Positions 33,971 to 43,117 of a stretch of 64,000 bases of DNA are shown here, one piece after another (the first letter of the stretch is position 1; every line of letters begins with the position of its first letter). Below the pieces are notes generated by a model that had not been told where the DNA came from, searched no databases, and saw nothing but the letters and a program-made list of their open reading frames with translations. This stretch comes from Roseomonas sp. 18066 (GTDB lineage Bacteria; Pseudomonadota; Alphaproteobacteria; Acetobacterales; Acetobacteraceae), in the NCBI RefSeq assembly GCF_902706185.1, contig NZ_CACSJM010000009.1, positions 1-64,000 of the forward strand, given 5' to 3'. Made by a program: the position numbers and the translations under genes.

Positions 33971-35520
33971 TCCGCCGCGACCAGGGTGGAGAAACGGTCC
34001 AGCGCGGCGCGGCTGCGCGGCGCGCCCAGCCGGGCCTCCAGCCCCATCTTCCCGTCGGCGAAGAGCGACGGCTCCATCTTGCGCAGATTGGGGGAAATGG
34101 CGGGGACAAAGCCCATCTGGTCGATGATGTCCGTCTGCAGGTCCGCATCCGGCGCGATCTCGACAAGCTCGGGCCCGCGGTCGCCGAGGCGGAAGACAGC
34201 GCGCTCGGTGACATAGAGCACCGGCTGGCCGCGTTCCCGCGCGAAGGCGCCGGAGAAGGTGATCTGCTCCACCTGCCGCACGGCTTTCGGCGCGCCATTG
34301 GCGGTCAGCGTGCCGCCGAAGATCACGGCCTTGGCGCCCTGGCTGATATTGACGAAGCCGCCGGGCCCGACGATGCGCCCGCCGAAGCGGGAGACATTGA
34401 CGTTGCCCGCCGCATCGAACTCGGCGAAGGACAAAAAGGCCAGGTCGAGGCCGCCGCCGTCGTAGAAGTCGAACTGATAGGGCTGGTCGATCTGCGCATC
34501 GGGCGAGCGCGCCGCACCCGCCTCGTTGCCGCTGGCCGGGGCGCCGCCGATATTGCCCTGCTCGTTGGTCAGGCAGACGCGGCGGAGCACGCCTTCCTCG
34601 GCCGCGACATTGGCGATGCCGGTCGAGATGCCGGAGCCGAGGTTGCAGATGGCGCCTTCGAACAATTCGAGGGCCCCGCGCCGGGCGACGATGCGCCGCG
34701 GCCCGGCGGGCAGGCGCGGGATGTCTTCCAGGGCGACGCGCTGATGGCCGGAATAGGCGGCGCTGTCCTCGGTCTCGAAGGTCTGCCACTGGTCGGGATC
34801 GACCACCAGCGCATCGACCAGGATGCCCGGCACCTTGACCATCTTCGGATGCAGGCTGCCGCGCGGGACGATGCGCTTGACCTGCGCCACCACCAGCCCG
34901 CCGGCGCGCCGCGCGGCCTGGGCGATGGACAGCATCTCCAGCGTCACCGCCTCATGCTCCATCGAGATATTGCCGTCCTCGTCGGCGGCGGAGCCGCGCA
35001 CGAAGGCCACATCCACCTTGAAGGGCTTGTAGAAGAGATACTCCTGGCCGTCGAACTCGCGCAGCTCGACCAGGTCCTCGGTCGAGCGCGCGCTCTGCCG
35101 CCCGCCCTGCAGCCTGGGGTCGACGAAGCTGTGCAGTCCGATCCGCGTCAGCAGGCCAGGGCGGCCCGCCGCCATCTCGCGCATCAATTGGGAAAGAGAA
35201 CCCTGCGGCAGGGTATAGGCCTCGATCTTCTCCGCCAGCGCCAGGGTGGCGACGGCCGGGCTGTTGACGAAGGTGCCGGAGACGACGCGCTTCAGCAGCC
35301 CTTCCTGCGCCAGATGCCCGGCGCCGCGGGTCTTGCCGTCGCCCAGCCCCACCGGATGCAGCGCGGTCAGGGCGCGCGGATGGCCGCTGTCGCGGAACCG
35401 CTCGCCCACGGCGGCGAGCAGCGCGTCGGGCACGGCATGGCCGCCGCCCGAGCCGCCGATCAGCAGGGTGTCGCCGTCGCGCAGCAGCGTCGCGGCCTCG
35501 GCCGCGGTCATGCGCCTCAT
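33967..35520 (-). CDS. CoA-transferase, family I (acyl-CoA:acetate / YdiF type)
   Basis: 517-residue protein with the alpha and beta halves of a family I CoA-transferase fused, as in YdiF and propionate CoA-transferase. 'LIGGSGGGHAVPDALLAAV' near the N-terminus is the glycine-rich CoA-binding loop. The catalytic glutamate is in 'TNEQGNIGGAPASG' (ExGxxGG) near residue 325. 'YDGGGLDLAFLSFAEFDAAGNVNVSRFGG' near 355-385 is conserved. It activates a carboxylic acid by moving CoA from a donor such as acetyl-CoA or succinyl-CoA. Its ATG (35520) overlaps the upstream ATPase stop by one base. Its place in an importer operon suggests it activates the imported acid. Confidence 0.92.
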   Translation of the reverse strand: MRRMTAAEAATLLRDGDTLLIGGSGGGHAVPDALLAAVGERFRDSGHPRALTALHPVGLGDGKTRGAGHLAQEGLLKRVVSGTFVNSPAVATLALAEKIEAYTLPQGSLSQLMREMAAGRPGLLTRIGLHSFVDPRLQGGRQSARSTEDLVELREFDGQEYLFYKPFKVDVAFVRGSAADEDGNISMEHEAVTLEMLSIAQAARRAGGLVVAQVKRIVPRGSLHPKMVKVPGILVDALVVDPDQWQTFETEDSAAYSGHQRVALEDIPRLPAGPRRIVARRGALELFEGAICNLGSGISTGIANVAAEEGVLRRVCLTNEQGNIGGAPASGNEAGAARSPDAQIDQPYQFDFYDGGGLDLAFLSFAEFDAAGNVNVSRFGGRIVGPGGFVNISQGAKAVIFGGTLTANGAPKAVRQVEQITFSGAFARERGQPVLYVTERAVFRLGDRGPELVEIAPDADLQTDIIDQMGFVPAISPNLRKMEPSLFADGKMGLEARLGAPRSRAALDRFSTLVAAE

Positions 35521-37574
35521 CACGCGCTCCTTCGGGGCAGGGGCGCCAGGGCCCCGGGAAAATGACAGGCCAGGCGATGGCCCGGCGCGATCTCTTGCAA
35601 GGGCGGCAGGGTGCCGCAGATGTCCTGCGCCACCGGGCAGCGGGCGCGGAAGGCGCAGCCCTGCGGCAGCCGCAGCGTGCTGGGCGGCTCGCCGCCGAGC
35701 AGCACGCGCTGCCGCCCCGGCTCCGGGATCGCGCTGGTCAGCGCCACGGTATAGGGGTGCAGCGGCCGGGTGATGACCTCGTCGGCCGGGCCTTCCTCGA
35801 CGATGCGGCCGAGATACATCACCGCGACGCGGTCGCAGAAGGCGCGCACCACCGCCAGGTCATGCGCGATGAAAAGATAAGAAAGGCCGAGCCGCTCGCG
35901 CAGCGACAGCATCAGGTTCAGCACCTGCGCCTGCACATTGACGTCCAGCGCCGAGACCGGCTCGTCCGCCACCACCACCGCCGGCTCCAGCGCCAGCGCG
36001 CGGGCGATGGAAATGCGCTGCCGCTGCCCGCCGGAAAACTCATGCGGATAGCGCGTGGCGAAGGCCGGCTTCAGGCCCACGGTGTCGAGCAGCGACGCGA
36101 CGCGCTCCATCGCCGCGGCGCGGTTCGGCACACGGCGATGCGCCAGCAGCGGCTCCGCCAGGATGGCGCCCACCGTCATGCGCGGGTTGAGCGAGGCATA
36201 GGGGTCCTGGAACACCATCTGCAGCCGCGGCCGCAGGCTGCGCAGCGCGGCCGGCGTCGCCTCGGTGATGTCCTGCCCCTCGAAGGTGATGCGGCCGGCG
36301 GTGGGCGCGTGCAGCCGCGTCAGCAGCCGGGCGAGGGTCGACTTGCCGCAGCCGCTCTCGCCGACGACGCCCAGGCTCTCGCCCCGGCGCAGCACCAGGT
36401 CGACGCCATTGACCGCATGCACCATCGCGGGTGCGGCGAAGATGCTCTTGCGCGGCAGCACGAATTTCTTCTCCAGCCCCACAGCCTGCAGCAGCGGCGC
36501 TTCCGATTCCAGCGGCGCCGCCGAGCGGCTGGAGGCGGCGACCGTCGGCCGTGGCAGGCTGCGACCATCGGCGGTGACCCAGCAGCGTGCGCGGCGGCCG
36601 GGGGCGACCTCGATCAGCGGCGGATGCTCATTGTCGCAGCGGGCGATGCGGAACGGGCAGCGCGCGACGAAACGGCAGCCGGGCAAAGGCTGCAGCGGAT
36701 CCGGCGGCGTGCCCTCGATGGCGGTCAGCCGGGCGCCGGCCGGCGCCTCCAGCCGCGGCACCGCATTGACCAGCGCCCAGGCATAGGGGTGGCGCGGATC
36801 CTCCAGCACCTCGGCGGTCGGCGCCTCCTCCACCACCTCGCCGGCATACATCACGGCGACGCGGCGGCAGACGCTGCCGATGACGCCGAGATCGTGGCTG
36901 ATCAGCACGATCGCCGTGCCGAATTCCTGGTTCAGCCCGCGCAGCAGGTCGAGGATCTGCGCCTGGATGGTGACGTCGAGCGCGGTGGTCGGCTCGTCGG
37001 CGATCAGCAATGCCGGGTCGTTGGCCAGGCCGATCGCCAGCATGACGCGCTGGCGCATGCCGCCGGAGAATTCATGCGGGAAGGCGGCCGCCGCGCGTTC
37101 GGGGGCCGCGACACCCATGCGGCGCAGCAGCTCGATGCCGCGGCGGCGGGCGGGCTTCGCCGCCATCTTGCCGTGGGCGACGATATGCTCGGTGACCTGG
37201 CCCAGGATGCGGCGCACCGGGTTCAGCCCGGTCATCGGGTCCTGGAACACCATGGCCGCGCGGTCGCCGCGCCATTCGCGCAGCTCGCGCGACGACATCT
37301 CCAGCACCTCGCGGCCCTGGAAGCGGATCGAGCCGCCAGTGATGCGCGCCGGCTCCTGCAGCAGCCGCAGCAGCGACAGGGCGGTGACGCTCTTGCCGGA
37401 GCCGCTTTCGCCGACGATGCCCAGCGTCTCGCCCGGGCCCAGGGTGAAGGAGACGCCGTCGACGGCATGCACCGGCCCGGCATCGGTGAGGAAGACCGTG
37501 TGCAGGTCACGGACCTCGAGGACCGGCGTCGTCGTCTGGGGGGCGGCGCTGTGCGGGGCTGCCATGTGGTTCAC
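35520..37574 (-). CDS. Fused ABC transporter ATPase (DppD-DppF type, two nucleotide-binding domains)
   Basis: 684 residues with two complete ATPase domains in one chain. Domain 1 has Walker A GESGSGKS at 55-62, signature 'FSGGMRQRV' and Walker B 'LLIADEPTTALD', then the oligopeptide C-terminal motif with cysteines ('CRFVARCPFRIARC'). Domain 2 repeats this with GESGCGKS near 408, 'FSGGQRQRI', 'VVADEPVSALD' and 'CAFRARCPVAQDIC'. In E. coli the two halves are separate proteins. It powers the importer formed by the next two permeases. The GTG start overlaps the permease stop (GTGA) and has AGGGG upstream; an ATG three codons later is an alternative. Confidence 0.95.
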   Translation of the reverse strand: MNHMAAPHSAAPQTTTPVLEVRDLHTVFLTDAGPVHAVDGVSFTLGPGETLGIVGESGSGKSVTALSLLRLLQEPARITGGSIRFQGREVLEMSSRELREWRGDRAAMVFQDPMTGLNPVRRILGQVTEHIVAHGKMAAKPARRRGIELLRRMGVAAPERAAAAFPHEFSGGMRQRVMLAIGLANDPALLIADEPTTALDVTIQAQILDLLRGLNQEFGTAIVLISHDLGVIGSVCRRVAVMYAGEVVEEAPTAEVLEDPRHPYAWALVNAVPRLEAPAGARLTAIEGTPPDPLQPLPGCRFVARCPFRIARCDNEHPPLIEVAPGRRARCWVTADGRSLPRPTVAASSRSAAPLESEAPLLQAVGLEKKFVLPRKSIFAAPAMVHAVNGVDLVLRRGESLGVVGESGCGKSTLARLLTRLHAPTAGRITFEGQDITEATPAALRSLRPRLQMVFQDPYASLNPRMTVGAILAEPLLAHRRVPNRAAAMERVASLLDTVGLKPAFATRYPHEFSGGQRQRISIARALALEPAVVVADEPVSALDVNVQAQVLNLMLSLRERLGLSYLFIAHDLAVVRAFCDRVAVMYLGRIVEEGPADEVITRPLHPYTVALTSAIPEPGRQRVLLGGEPPSTLRLPQGCAFRARCPVAQDICGTLPPLQEIAPGHRLACHFPGALAPLPRRSA

Positions 37575-38437
37575 TGCGTCCGCCCCTTGGGATCGAGCCA
37601 GTCACGCAAGCCGTCGCCGCAGAAGTTGAAGCCGACGACGACGGTCAGGATGGCCAGGCCCGGGAAGGCCGCGACCCACCATTGCTCGACGAGCTCGCGC
37701 CCCTCGGCCACCATCGAGCCCCATTCGGCCATCGGCGGGATGACGCCGAGGCCGAGGAAGGACAGGCCGGCGAAGGTCAGGATGGCATTGCCCAGGTCGA
37801 GGGTGATCAGCACCGCCAGCGGCCCCAGCGTGTTCGGCATGATGTGGCGCAGCAGGATGCGATGCGGCTTCAGCCCCAGCACCGTCGCCGCCTCGACATA
37901 TTCCTGGCTGCGCTGGACCAGGGCCAGGGCGCGGCCGAGGCGGGCGAATTTCGGCCACCAGACGACGAGCATGGCCAGCACGGTGTTCATCGGCCCGATG
38001 CCCAGCGCCGCGGCGATGGCCAGCGCCAGGATGATCGGCGGGAAGCACAGCACCAGGTCGGTCAGCCGCATCAGCCCCTCGTCCCACCAGCCGCGCGCCC
38101 AGGCGGCGATGGTGCCGATGGCGGTGCCGAGCAGGGCGCCGAGGATGACGACGGAGAAGCCGGCCGAGAGCGACAGCCGCGCGCCATGCAGCAGGCGGGA
38201 GAAGACGTCGCGCCCCAGCGTGTCGGTGCCCATCCAATGCGTCCAGGAGGGCGGCTGCAGCCGCGCGGTGACGTCGACGGCATTGGGCTGGTAGGGCGAG
38301 ATCCAGGGCGCCAGGATGGCGATCAGGATCCAGGCGACGACGATGCCGCCGCCGAACCAGGCCGGGCCGTAGCGGCGCAGGCGGCGGCGCCAGCGCGGCG
38401 CGCTGCGCGGGACGACGCGCATCGTGGTCGCGCTCAT
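37571..38437 (-). CDS. ABC transporter permease, DppC-like
   Basis: 288-residue inner-membrane protein. A long first helix (WFGGGIVVAWILIAILAPWI) and the typical 'HWMGTDTLGRDVFSRLLHGARLSL' are followed by five more helices. The EAA loop that contacts the ATPase is 'EYVEAATVLGLKPHRILLRHIMPN'. Its start overlaps the stop of the DppB-like permease by 4 bases and its stop overlaps the ATPase start by 4 bases. Confidence 0.95.
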   Translation of the reverse strand: MSATTMRVVPRSAPRWRRRLRRYGPAWFGGGIVVAWILIAILAPWISPYQPNAVDVTARLQPPSWTHWMGTDTLGRDVFSRLLHGARLSLSAGFSVVILGALLGTAIGTIAAWARGWWDEGLMRLTDLVLCFPPIILALAIAAALGIGPMNTVLAMLVVWWPKFARLGRALALVQRSQEYVEAATVLGLKPHRILLRHIMPNTLGPLAVLITLDLGNAILTFAGLSFLGLGVIPPMAEWGSMVAEGRELVEQWWVAAFPGLAILTVVVGFNFCGDGLRDWLDPKGRTQ

Positions 38438-39444
38438 CGCCGCACCCGCGGGTCGAGCAGGGCGTAGGACAGGTCGACCGCCAGGTTGACCAGCAGGAAG
38501 GTGACCGAGACCACCAGCGTGATGCCGACGATCGCCGGGAAATCCAGCGCCGCCGCCGAGCGGAAGGTGTAGCGGCCGAGCCCCGGCCAGGAGAAGACGG
38601 TCTCGGTCATCACAGCCCCCGCCAGCAGGTTCGCATAGGCCAGGCCCCCCAGCGTCACCACCGGCACCAGCGCATTGGGCAGCGCATGGCCCAGGATGGT
38701 GGTGCGCTCGCGCATGCCCTTGGCGCGGGAGACGCGGATATAGTCCTGCTGCAGGCTGTCGAGCATGGCGGCGCGGGTGGTGCGGGTGATCAGTCCGATG
38801 GTCGCCGCCGCCAGCACCACCGAGGGCAGCACCAGATGGGCCACGGTGTCGGAGAAGGTTTCCCAATCGCCGGCCCAGAGGCTGTCGAGCAGGAACAATC
38901 CGGTCGGACCTTCGGGCGGGAAGGCGATGGGGTCGAGCCGGCCTGGCCCCGGCGCCCAGCCCAGCCCGCCATAGAAGATGGCCAGCATGATGAAGGCGAG
39001 CCAGAAGGTCGGCGCCGAGACGCCGAGCAGCGAGACCACCCGCGCCGCGCTGTCGATCCAGCCGTCGCGCCACACCGCGGCGGCGATGCCGAGCGGAATG
39101 CCGATGATCAGCGACAGCAGGAAGGAGACCGTCGCCAGCTCGATCGTCGCCGGCGCATATTGGAAGATGTCGTCCAGCACCGGGCGCCGCGTGGCGATGG
39201 ACTGGCCGAGATCGCCCTGCACCAGGCCCTGCAGGAAGATCCAGTAGCGTTCCCACAACGGCAGGTCGAGGCCCCATTTGGCGCGCCAGCGCGCCACCGT
39301 CGCCGGATCGCTGGCGGCGATGTCCCCGAGCTGCGCCAGCACCGGATCGCCGGGCACGAAATTGGCGATCAGGAAAATCACAGCGCTGGCCAGGATCGCC
39401 ATCATCGCGGCGGTCACCAGCCGCTGGACGATGTAGCGAGACAT
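38434..39444 (-). CDS. ABC transporter permease, DppB-like
   Basis: 336-residue inner-membrane protein and first gene of the importer operon. 'MSRYIVQRLVTAAMMAILASAVIFL' is helix 1, followed by 'NFVPGDPV'. The EAA loop is 'DYIRVSRAKGMRERTTILGHALPNA', and 'AVMTETVFSWPGLGRYTF' is the family block. GGAGG precedes the ATG at 39444; an in-frame ATG at 39483 is less likely. Operator B1 lies 100 bases upstream, shared with the divergent enoyl-CoA hydratase. The matching receptor is probably the one at 40395-42008. Confidence 0.94.
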   Translation of the reverse strand: MSRYIVQRLVTAAMMAILASAVIFLIANFVPGDPVLAQLGDIAASDPATVARWRAKWGLDLPLWERYWIFLQGLVQGDLGQSIATRRPVLDDIFQYAPATIELATVSFLLSLIIGIPLGIAAAVWRDGWIDSAARVVSLLGVSAPTFWLAFIMLAIFYGGLGWAPGPGRLDPIAFPPEGPTGLFLLDSLWAGDWETFSDTVAHLVLPSVVLAAATIGLITRTTRAAMLDSLQQDYIRVSRAKGMRERTTILGHALPNALVPVVTLGGLAYANLLAGAVMTETVFSWPGLGRYTFRSAAALDFPAIVGITLVVSVTFLLVNLAVDLSYALLDPRVRR

Positions 39445-39528
39445 CGGCCGCAACCCTCCCCATGGACTTTGCTTGCTTGACACCGAGCCTTGCCGATCGG
39501 GTGCCGCGGATCAACCCTCTTTCTGGGC

Positions 39529-39558
39529 TTGGCGGGTGAAAAATTGGAACGTTATAAT
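39529..39558 (+). promoter_or_regulatory. Promoter of the enoyl-CoA hydratase gene overlapped by LacI operator B1
   Basis: TTGGCG (39529-39534), an 18-base spacer and a consensus TATAAT (39553-39558) form a strong promoter 30 bases before the hydratase start. TTGGAACGTTATAA (39544-39557), a variant of the TTGGAACGTTCCAA palindrome found at 42047 and 47320, covers the -10 element, so a bound LacI protein would block transcription. Confidence 0.65.
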
Positions 39559-39587
39559 CCAGGCAAAAGCTGGGGGAGGAGAGCGCC

Positions 39588-40355
39588 ATGCAAGGCGAGG
39601 TGCGGCTGAGCGTCGCGGACGGGGTGGCCGAGCTGCTGCTGGACCGTGCTGCGAAGCACAATGCGATGACGCCGGCGATGGCGGCGCAGCTGGCGACCCA
39701 TGCCCGCGCCATCGATGCCGATGACGAGGCCCGCGCGGTGCTGGTCCGCGGCGAGGGCGCGCGCGCCTTCTGCTCCGGCAGCGACCTGAATTCTCTCGCC
39801 GCCTATGCCTCCGCCTGGCATTTCCGCAATCGCGTGGAATATGCGGCGGCCTTGCGCGGCATTCGCAAGCCGGTGGTGGCGGCGCTGCAGGGCTGGACGC
39901 TGGGCGGCGGCGCCGAGATGGCGCTGGGCGCCGATTACCGCATCGCTGCCTTCGGCACGCGCATCGGCTTTCCCGAGGTGCAGCGCGGCTGGGTCGGCGG
40001 CGGCGGCGCCTCGCAGCTGCTGCCGCGGCTGATCGGCCATGCGGCGGCGACGCGGCTGCTGATGCTGGCCGAGCCGATCGAGGCGGAGGAGGCGCTGCGT
40101 CTCGGCCTGGTGCATGAGGTGGTGGCGCCCGAGGCGCTGCTGCCGCGCGCGCGCGAGGTGGCGGCGAAGCTGGCCGGCTTCAGCCCGGTCGCGGTGCAGT
40201 CGGTGAAGGCGGCGTTGCGGGCGGCGATGGAATCCTCGCTGAGCGCCGGCATCGCCTATGAGAACGAGATGAACGTGCTGTGCTTCAGCGCCGGCGACCA
40301 CCTGGAAGGCATCCGCGCCTTCAACGAGAAGCGCCCGGCCGAATTTTCCCGTTGA
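39588..40355 (+). CDS. Enoyl-CoA hydratase/isomerase family protein
   Basis: 255-residue crotonase-fold enzyme. The oxyanion-hole segments are 'ARAFCSGSDLNSL' near residue 58-70 and 'LQGWTLGGGAEMALGADYRIA' near 100-120, with the active-site Glu in 'GGGAEMAL' and 'FPEVQRGWVGGGGAS' near 130. The family hydrates enoyl-CoAs or carries out isomerase, hydrolase or ring-opening reactions. GGGGGAGGAG precedes the ATG. It diverges from the ABC importer operon and sits under operator B1, so it belongs to the LacI (46308) regulon. Confidence 0.92.
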   Translation: MQGEVRLSVADGVAELLLDRAAKHNAMTPAMAAQLATHARAIDADDEARAVLVRGEGARAFCSGSDLNSLAAYASAWHFRNRVEYAAALRGIRKPVVAALQGWTLGGGAEMALGADYRIAAFGTRIGFPEVQRGWVGGGGASQLLPRLIGHAAATRLLMLAEPIEAEEALRLGLVHEVVAPEALLPRAREVAAKLAGFSPVAVQSVKAALRAAMESSLSAGIAYENEMNVLCFSAGDHLEGIRAFNEKRPAEFSR

Positions 40356-40360
40356 GACGC

Positions 40361-40387
40361 TGCCCGGAGCGCGCTGCGCCCCGGGCA
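40361..40387. terminator. Hairpin between convergent genes
   Basis: TGCCCGG (40361-40367) pairs with CCGGGCA (40381-40387), with further inner pairing possible, followed on the plus strand by TTTCG. It lies between the enoyl-CoA hydratase and the convergent receptor gene and can serve both. Confidence 0.55.
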
Positions 40388-40394
40388 TTTCGCC

Positions 40395-42008
40395 TTACGC
40401 CAGCGTCACTTTACCCATATCCAGCTGCCAGCCGGCGGCGGTGAGGGGAAAAGTCTTGATGCTCTTGCGCACGCCGACCTGGTAGGTGGGCTGGAACAGG
40501 ATGAAGTGGTTGGCCTGGTCGACCACCCGCTTCTGCCATTCGATCCACAGCGTCGCGGCCTGGTCCAGATCCTGCGATTCGGAGGCCTGCTTGACCAGCG
40601 CGGCCACATCCGGCGGCACCTCCCAGCCGACGCGCTTGGCGACGCGCTCGACCACCGCCGAGGCCCAAAGGTCGTTGGACACGGCAGGCGGGTTCCAGAA
40701 GGTCAGCAGCCCGCCCTGCATCTTGCCGGTGGTGTAGACGGTGCGCAGATTGACCTGGTCCATCGGGTTCAGCCGCACGCGGATATTCACCCGCGCCAGG
40801 TCCGACTGGATCTTCTGCGCCAGCACTTGGTAGGAGACGCCGGCGACGGCGGCATTGCCGTAGGCGATCTCCATCTCGAAGCCATCGGCCAGCCCCGCCT
40901 GCTTCAGCAGCGCGCGCGCCTTGTCGATGTCCTGGTGGAAGCCGACCTGCTTCGCCACCTCCTCGGTGCTGCCGACCACGCCGATCGGCAGGAAGTGGGC
41001 CGCGCGCGTCGCGGCGCCGCCCAGCAGGTTCTTCAGGATGCCGTCGTAGTCGATGGCGAGGCCGATGGCATGCCGCGCCTCCTTCTTCGCCAGCGCCGGA
41101 TTCGCCGCCGGATTCTGCGTCAGCGCCATATAGACATGGTCGAGGCTGGGCAGCTTGTCGATGGTGACGTTCGCATCGCCCTGCAGCGTGGCGATATGCT
41201 CGGGGATCAGGTTGAAGGCGGCATGCACGTCGCCGCGCCGCACCGCCAGCAGCTGCGCCGCGCTGTCGGACAGGTGGCGGATCACCACCCGCTCGAAATC
41301 GCTGGGGCCGCGCCAATGGTTCGGGTTGCGCTGCAGCATGATCTGCGAGTTGCGTTCCCAGCGCACCAGGCGGAAGGCGCCGGTGCCGGCGCTGTTGCCG
41401 TTCAGCCAGTCGGTCGCCTTGTCCTGGTCGCGCGCCTCCGGCCCGGCGACGGCGCCGTTCTTCACCAGCACCGCCTTCTCCATCACCGAGCAGGCGGGGT
41501 TGCAGAGGATAGGCAGGATCGGCGCGTTGGCCGAGTTCAGGATGAAGTCGACGGTGTTGGCGTCGACGATCTCGACCCGGTCGACGGCCTTGATATAGAC
41601 CTGGGTCTGCTCCTTCATGCCGATCAGCCGGTCGAAGCTGAACTTGACGTCCTCGGCCGTCATCGGCGCGCCGCTGGCGAACTTCACGCCCTGGCGCAGG
41701 GTGAAGCGCCAGCCGTCGCCGCCCGGGGTGCGCGTCCAGGCCGTGGCCAGCGCCGGCTTCGGATTGACATAGTCGCCGGCCTCGAAGGTCATCAACGTGT
41801 CGTAGCAGGCTGCCAGCGTCATCGGCGGCGTGTATTGCGCCTGCCGCGCCGGATCGAAGGTGATGGTGTCGCTGGTGTCGAGGCCGATCACCAGCGTGTC
41901 CCGCCGCGACTGGGCCTGCGCGATGGCAGGCGTCAGGAAGGGCAGCGAGGCCGCGCCGAATCCAAGCAATTGCGCCAGCTCGCGCCGGCGAAGATTGATG
42001 ATGTTCAT
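40395..42008 (-). CDS. ABC transporter substrate-binding protein, family 5
   Basis: 537-residue periplasmic receptor. 'MNIINLRRRELAQLLGFGAA' starts a signal peptide ending IAQAQ. Family 5 blocks are 'TLRQGVKFASGAPMTAEDVKFSFDRL' near 100-125, 'GTGAFRLVRWERNSQIMLQRNPNHW' near 205 and 'KKEARHAIGLAIDYDGIL' near 305. GGAGG stands 8 bases before the ATG at 42008. A clear promoter (TTGGAA-N17-TATCAT) overlaps operator B2. It is the only receptor in this locus and most likely serves the fused-ATPase importer at 35520-39444, which lacks one. Its ligand is unknown; the surrounding genes suggest an organic acid rather than a peptide. Confidence 0.93.
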   Translation of the reverse strand: MNIINLRRRELAQLLGFGAASLPFLTPAIAQAQSRRDTLVIGLDTSDTITFDPARQAQYTPPMTLAACYDTLMTFEAGDYVNPKPALATAWTRTPGGDGWRFTLRQGVKFASGAPMTAEDVKFSFDRLIGMKEQTQVYIKAVDRVEIVDANTVDFILNSANAPILPILCNPACSVMEKAVLVKNGAVAGPEARDQDKATDWLNGNSAGTGAFRLVRWERNSQIMLQRNPNHWRGPSDFERVVIRHLSDSAAQLLAVRRGDVHAAFNLIPEHIATLQGDANVTIDKLPSLDHVYMALTQNPAANPALAKKEARHAIGLAIDYDGILKNLLGGAATRAAHFLPIGVVGSTEEVAKQVGFHQDIDKARALLKQAGLADGFEMEIAYGNAAVAGVSYQVLAQKIQSDLARVNIRVRLNPMDQVNLRTVYTTGKMQGGLLTFWNPPAVSNDLWASAVVERVAKRVGWEVPPDVAALVKQASESQDLDQAATLWIEWQKRVVDQANHFILFQPTYQVGVRKSIKTFPLTAAGWQLDMGKVTLA

Positions 42009-42031
42009 GGACATTTCCTCCAACGCCGGGG

Positions 42032-42060
42032 ATGATAGCAGGAAGATCGGAACGTTCCAA
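42032..42060 (-). promoter_or_regulatory. Promoter of the receptor gene overlapped by LacI operator B2
   Basis: On the minus strand TTGGAA (42060-42055), a 17-base spacer and TATCAT (42037-42032) form a good promoter 24 bases before the receptor start. TCGGAACGTTCCAA (42047-42060), a near-perfect palindrome, covers the -35. The same site is about 50 bases before the divergent oxidoreductase start. Confidence 0.7.
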
Positions 42061-42109
42061 TTTTCCGTGAGGGGAACGGATCCGAAGAAATGAGGGGGAG
42101 GGGATGGTC

Positions 42110-43117
42110 ATGCCGATGGGCGTCGGCCTGATCGGGCTCGGCATGGCGGTGAAGCCGCATATGCGGGCGCTGCGGGACCTGGAAAAATCGGGGCGGATCC
42201 GGCTGGTGGGCGGCTTCTCGCCCTCGGCCGAGCGGCGCGCCTGCTTCGCCGCGCAATGGGGCGCGCCGGTCTTCAGCCGGCAGGAGGCGCTGCTGGACCA
42301 GCCGGAGCTCGGCCTGGTGCTGATCCTGACGCCGCCAGGCACGCATCTGCCGTTGGCCGAGACCGTCGCCGCCACCGGCCGCCACCTGCTGGTCGAGAAG
42401 CCGCTGGAGCGCAGCGTCGCGCGCGGCGAGGCGCTGGCCGGGATCGCCGAGGCTGCCGGTGTGCGCTGCGGTGTCTGCCTGCAGCATCGCTTTCGCCCGG
42501 GTGCGCTGCGCTTGCGCCAGGCGATCGAATCGGGCGCGTTGGGAAAACTTCTCTCGGCCAGCGCCAGCATCCGCTGGTGGCGCGACGCCGCCTATTTCGC
42601 CGAGCCGGGGCGGGGGATGAAGGCGCGCGATGGCGGCGGGGTGCTGCTGACCCAGGCGATCCATTCGCTCGACCTGCTGCTGCATCTCGCCGGGCCGCAT
42701 CGAAGCGTCGCCGGATTCGCCGCCACCTCGCCGCTGCGCGCCATCGATACCGAGGATGTCGTCGCCGCCGCCTTGCGCTTCGAGAATGGCGCGCTGGGCG
42801 TGATCGATGCCACCACCGTGGCCCGCCCCGGCTATCCCGAGCGCATCGAGATCGCCGGCACCGAGGGCTCCGCCGTGCTGGAAGGCAGCCGCCTGGTGCT
42901 GCACCGCGGCGAGGAGGTCGAGCGGCTGGGCGAGGAGCTGGCCGGCGGCGGCGGCGCCGATCCGATGGCCTTCGACTATCGCCCGCACCGCGCGCTGCTG
43001 ACCGAGATGATCGACGCCATCGAGCAGGATCGCGCGCCGTCCAATGATGCGCGCTCAGCCCTGGTCGTGCAGCGCCTGATCGAAGACCTTCTGGCCGATG
43101 CGGAGACCCGCGCATGA
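42110..43117 (+). CDS. Gfo/Idh/MocA family oxidoreductase
   Basis: 335-residue NAD(P)-dependent dehydrogenase. The N-terminal Rossmann motif is 'GVGLIGLGMAVKPHMRAL', followed by 'LTPPGTHLPLAE' and the diagnostic 'LLVEKPLE' near residue 96 whose Lys is catalytic. 'DGGGVLLTQAIHSLDLLLHLAG' near 180-200 contains the conserved H and D region. Family members oxidise sugars, inositols and related cyclitols. GGAGG stands 8 bases before the ATG at 42110 (42104 and 42116 are alternatives). It overlaps the AroE-like gene by 4 bases and shares operator B2 with the receptor. With the AroE-like partner, this hints at an alicyclic polyol or hydroxy-acid substrate. Confidence 0.92.
   Translation: MPMGVGLIGLGMAVKPHMRALRDLEKSGRIRLVGGFSPSAERRACFAAQWGAPVFSRQEALLDQPELGLVLILTPPGTHLPLAETVAATGRHLLVEKPLERSVARGEALAGIAEAAGVRCGVCLQHRFRPGALRLRQAIESGALGKLLSASASIRWWRDAAYFAEPGRGMKARDGGGVLLTQAIHSLDLLLHLAGPHRSVAGFAATSPLRAIDTEDVVAAALRFENGALGVIDATTVARPGYPERIEIAGTEGSAVLEGSRLVLHRGEEVERLGEELAGGGGADPMAFDYRPHRALLTEMIDAIEQDRAPSNDARSALVVQRLIEDLLADAETRA

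Noticed and set aside
37571-39712. 713-residue frame that would fuse both ABC permeases
   Set aside because: The first half is in the wrong frame for the DppB-like gene and carries no membrane helices. The two permeases are separate genes with a 4-base overlap.
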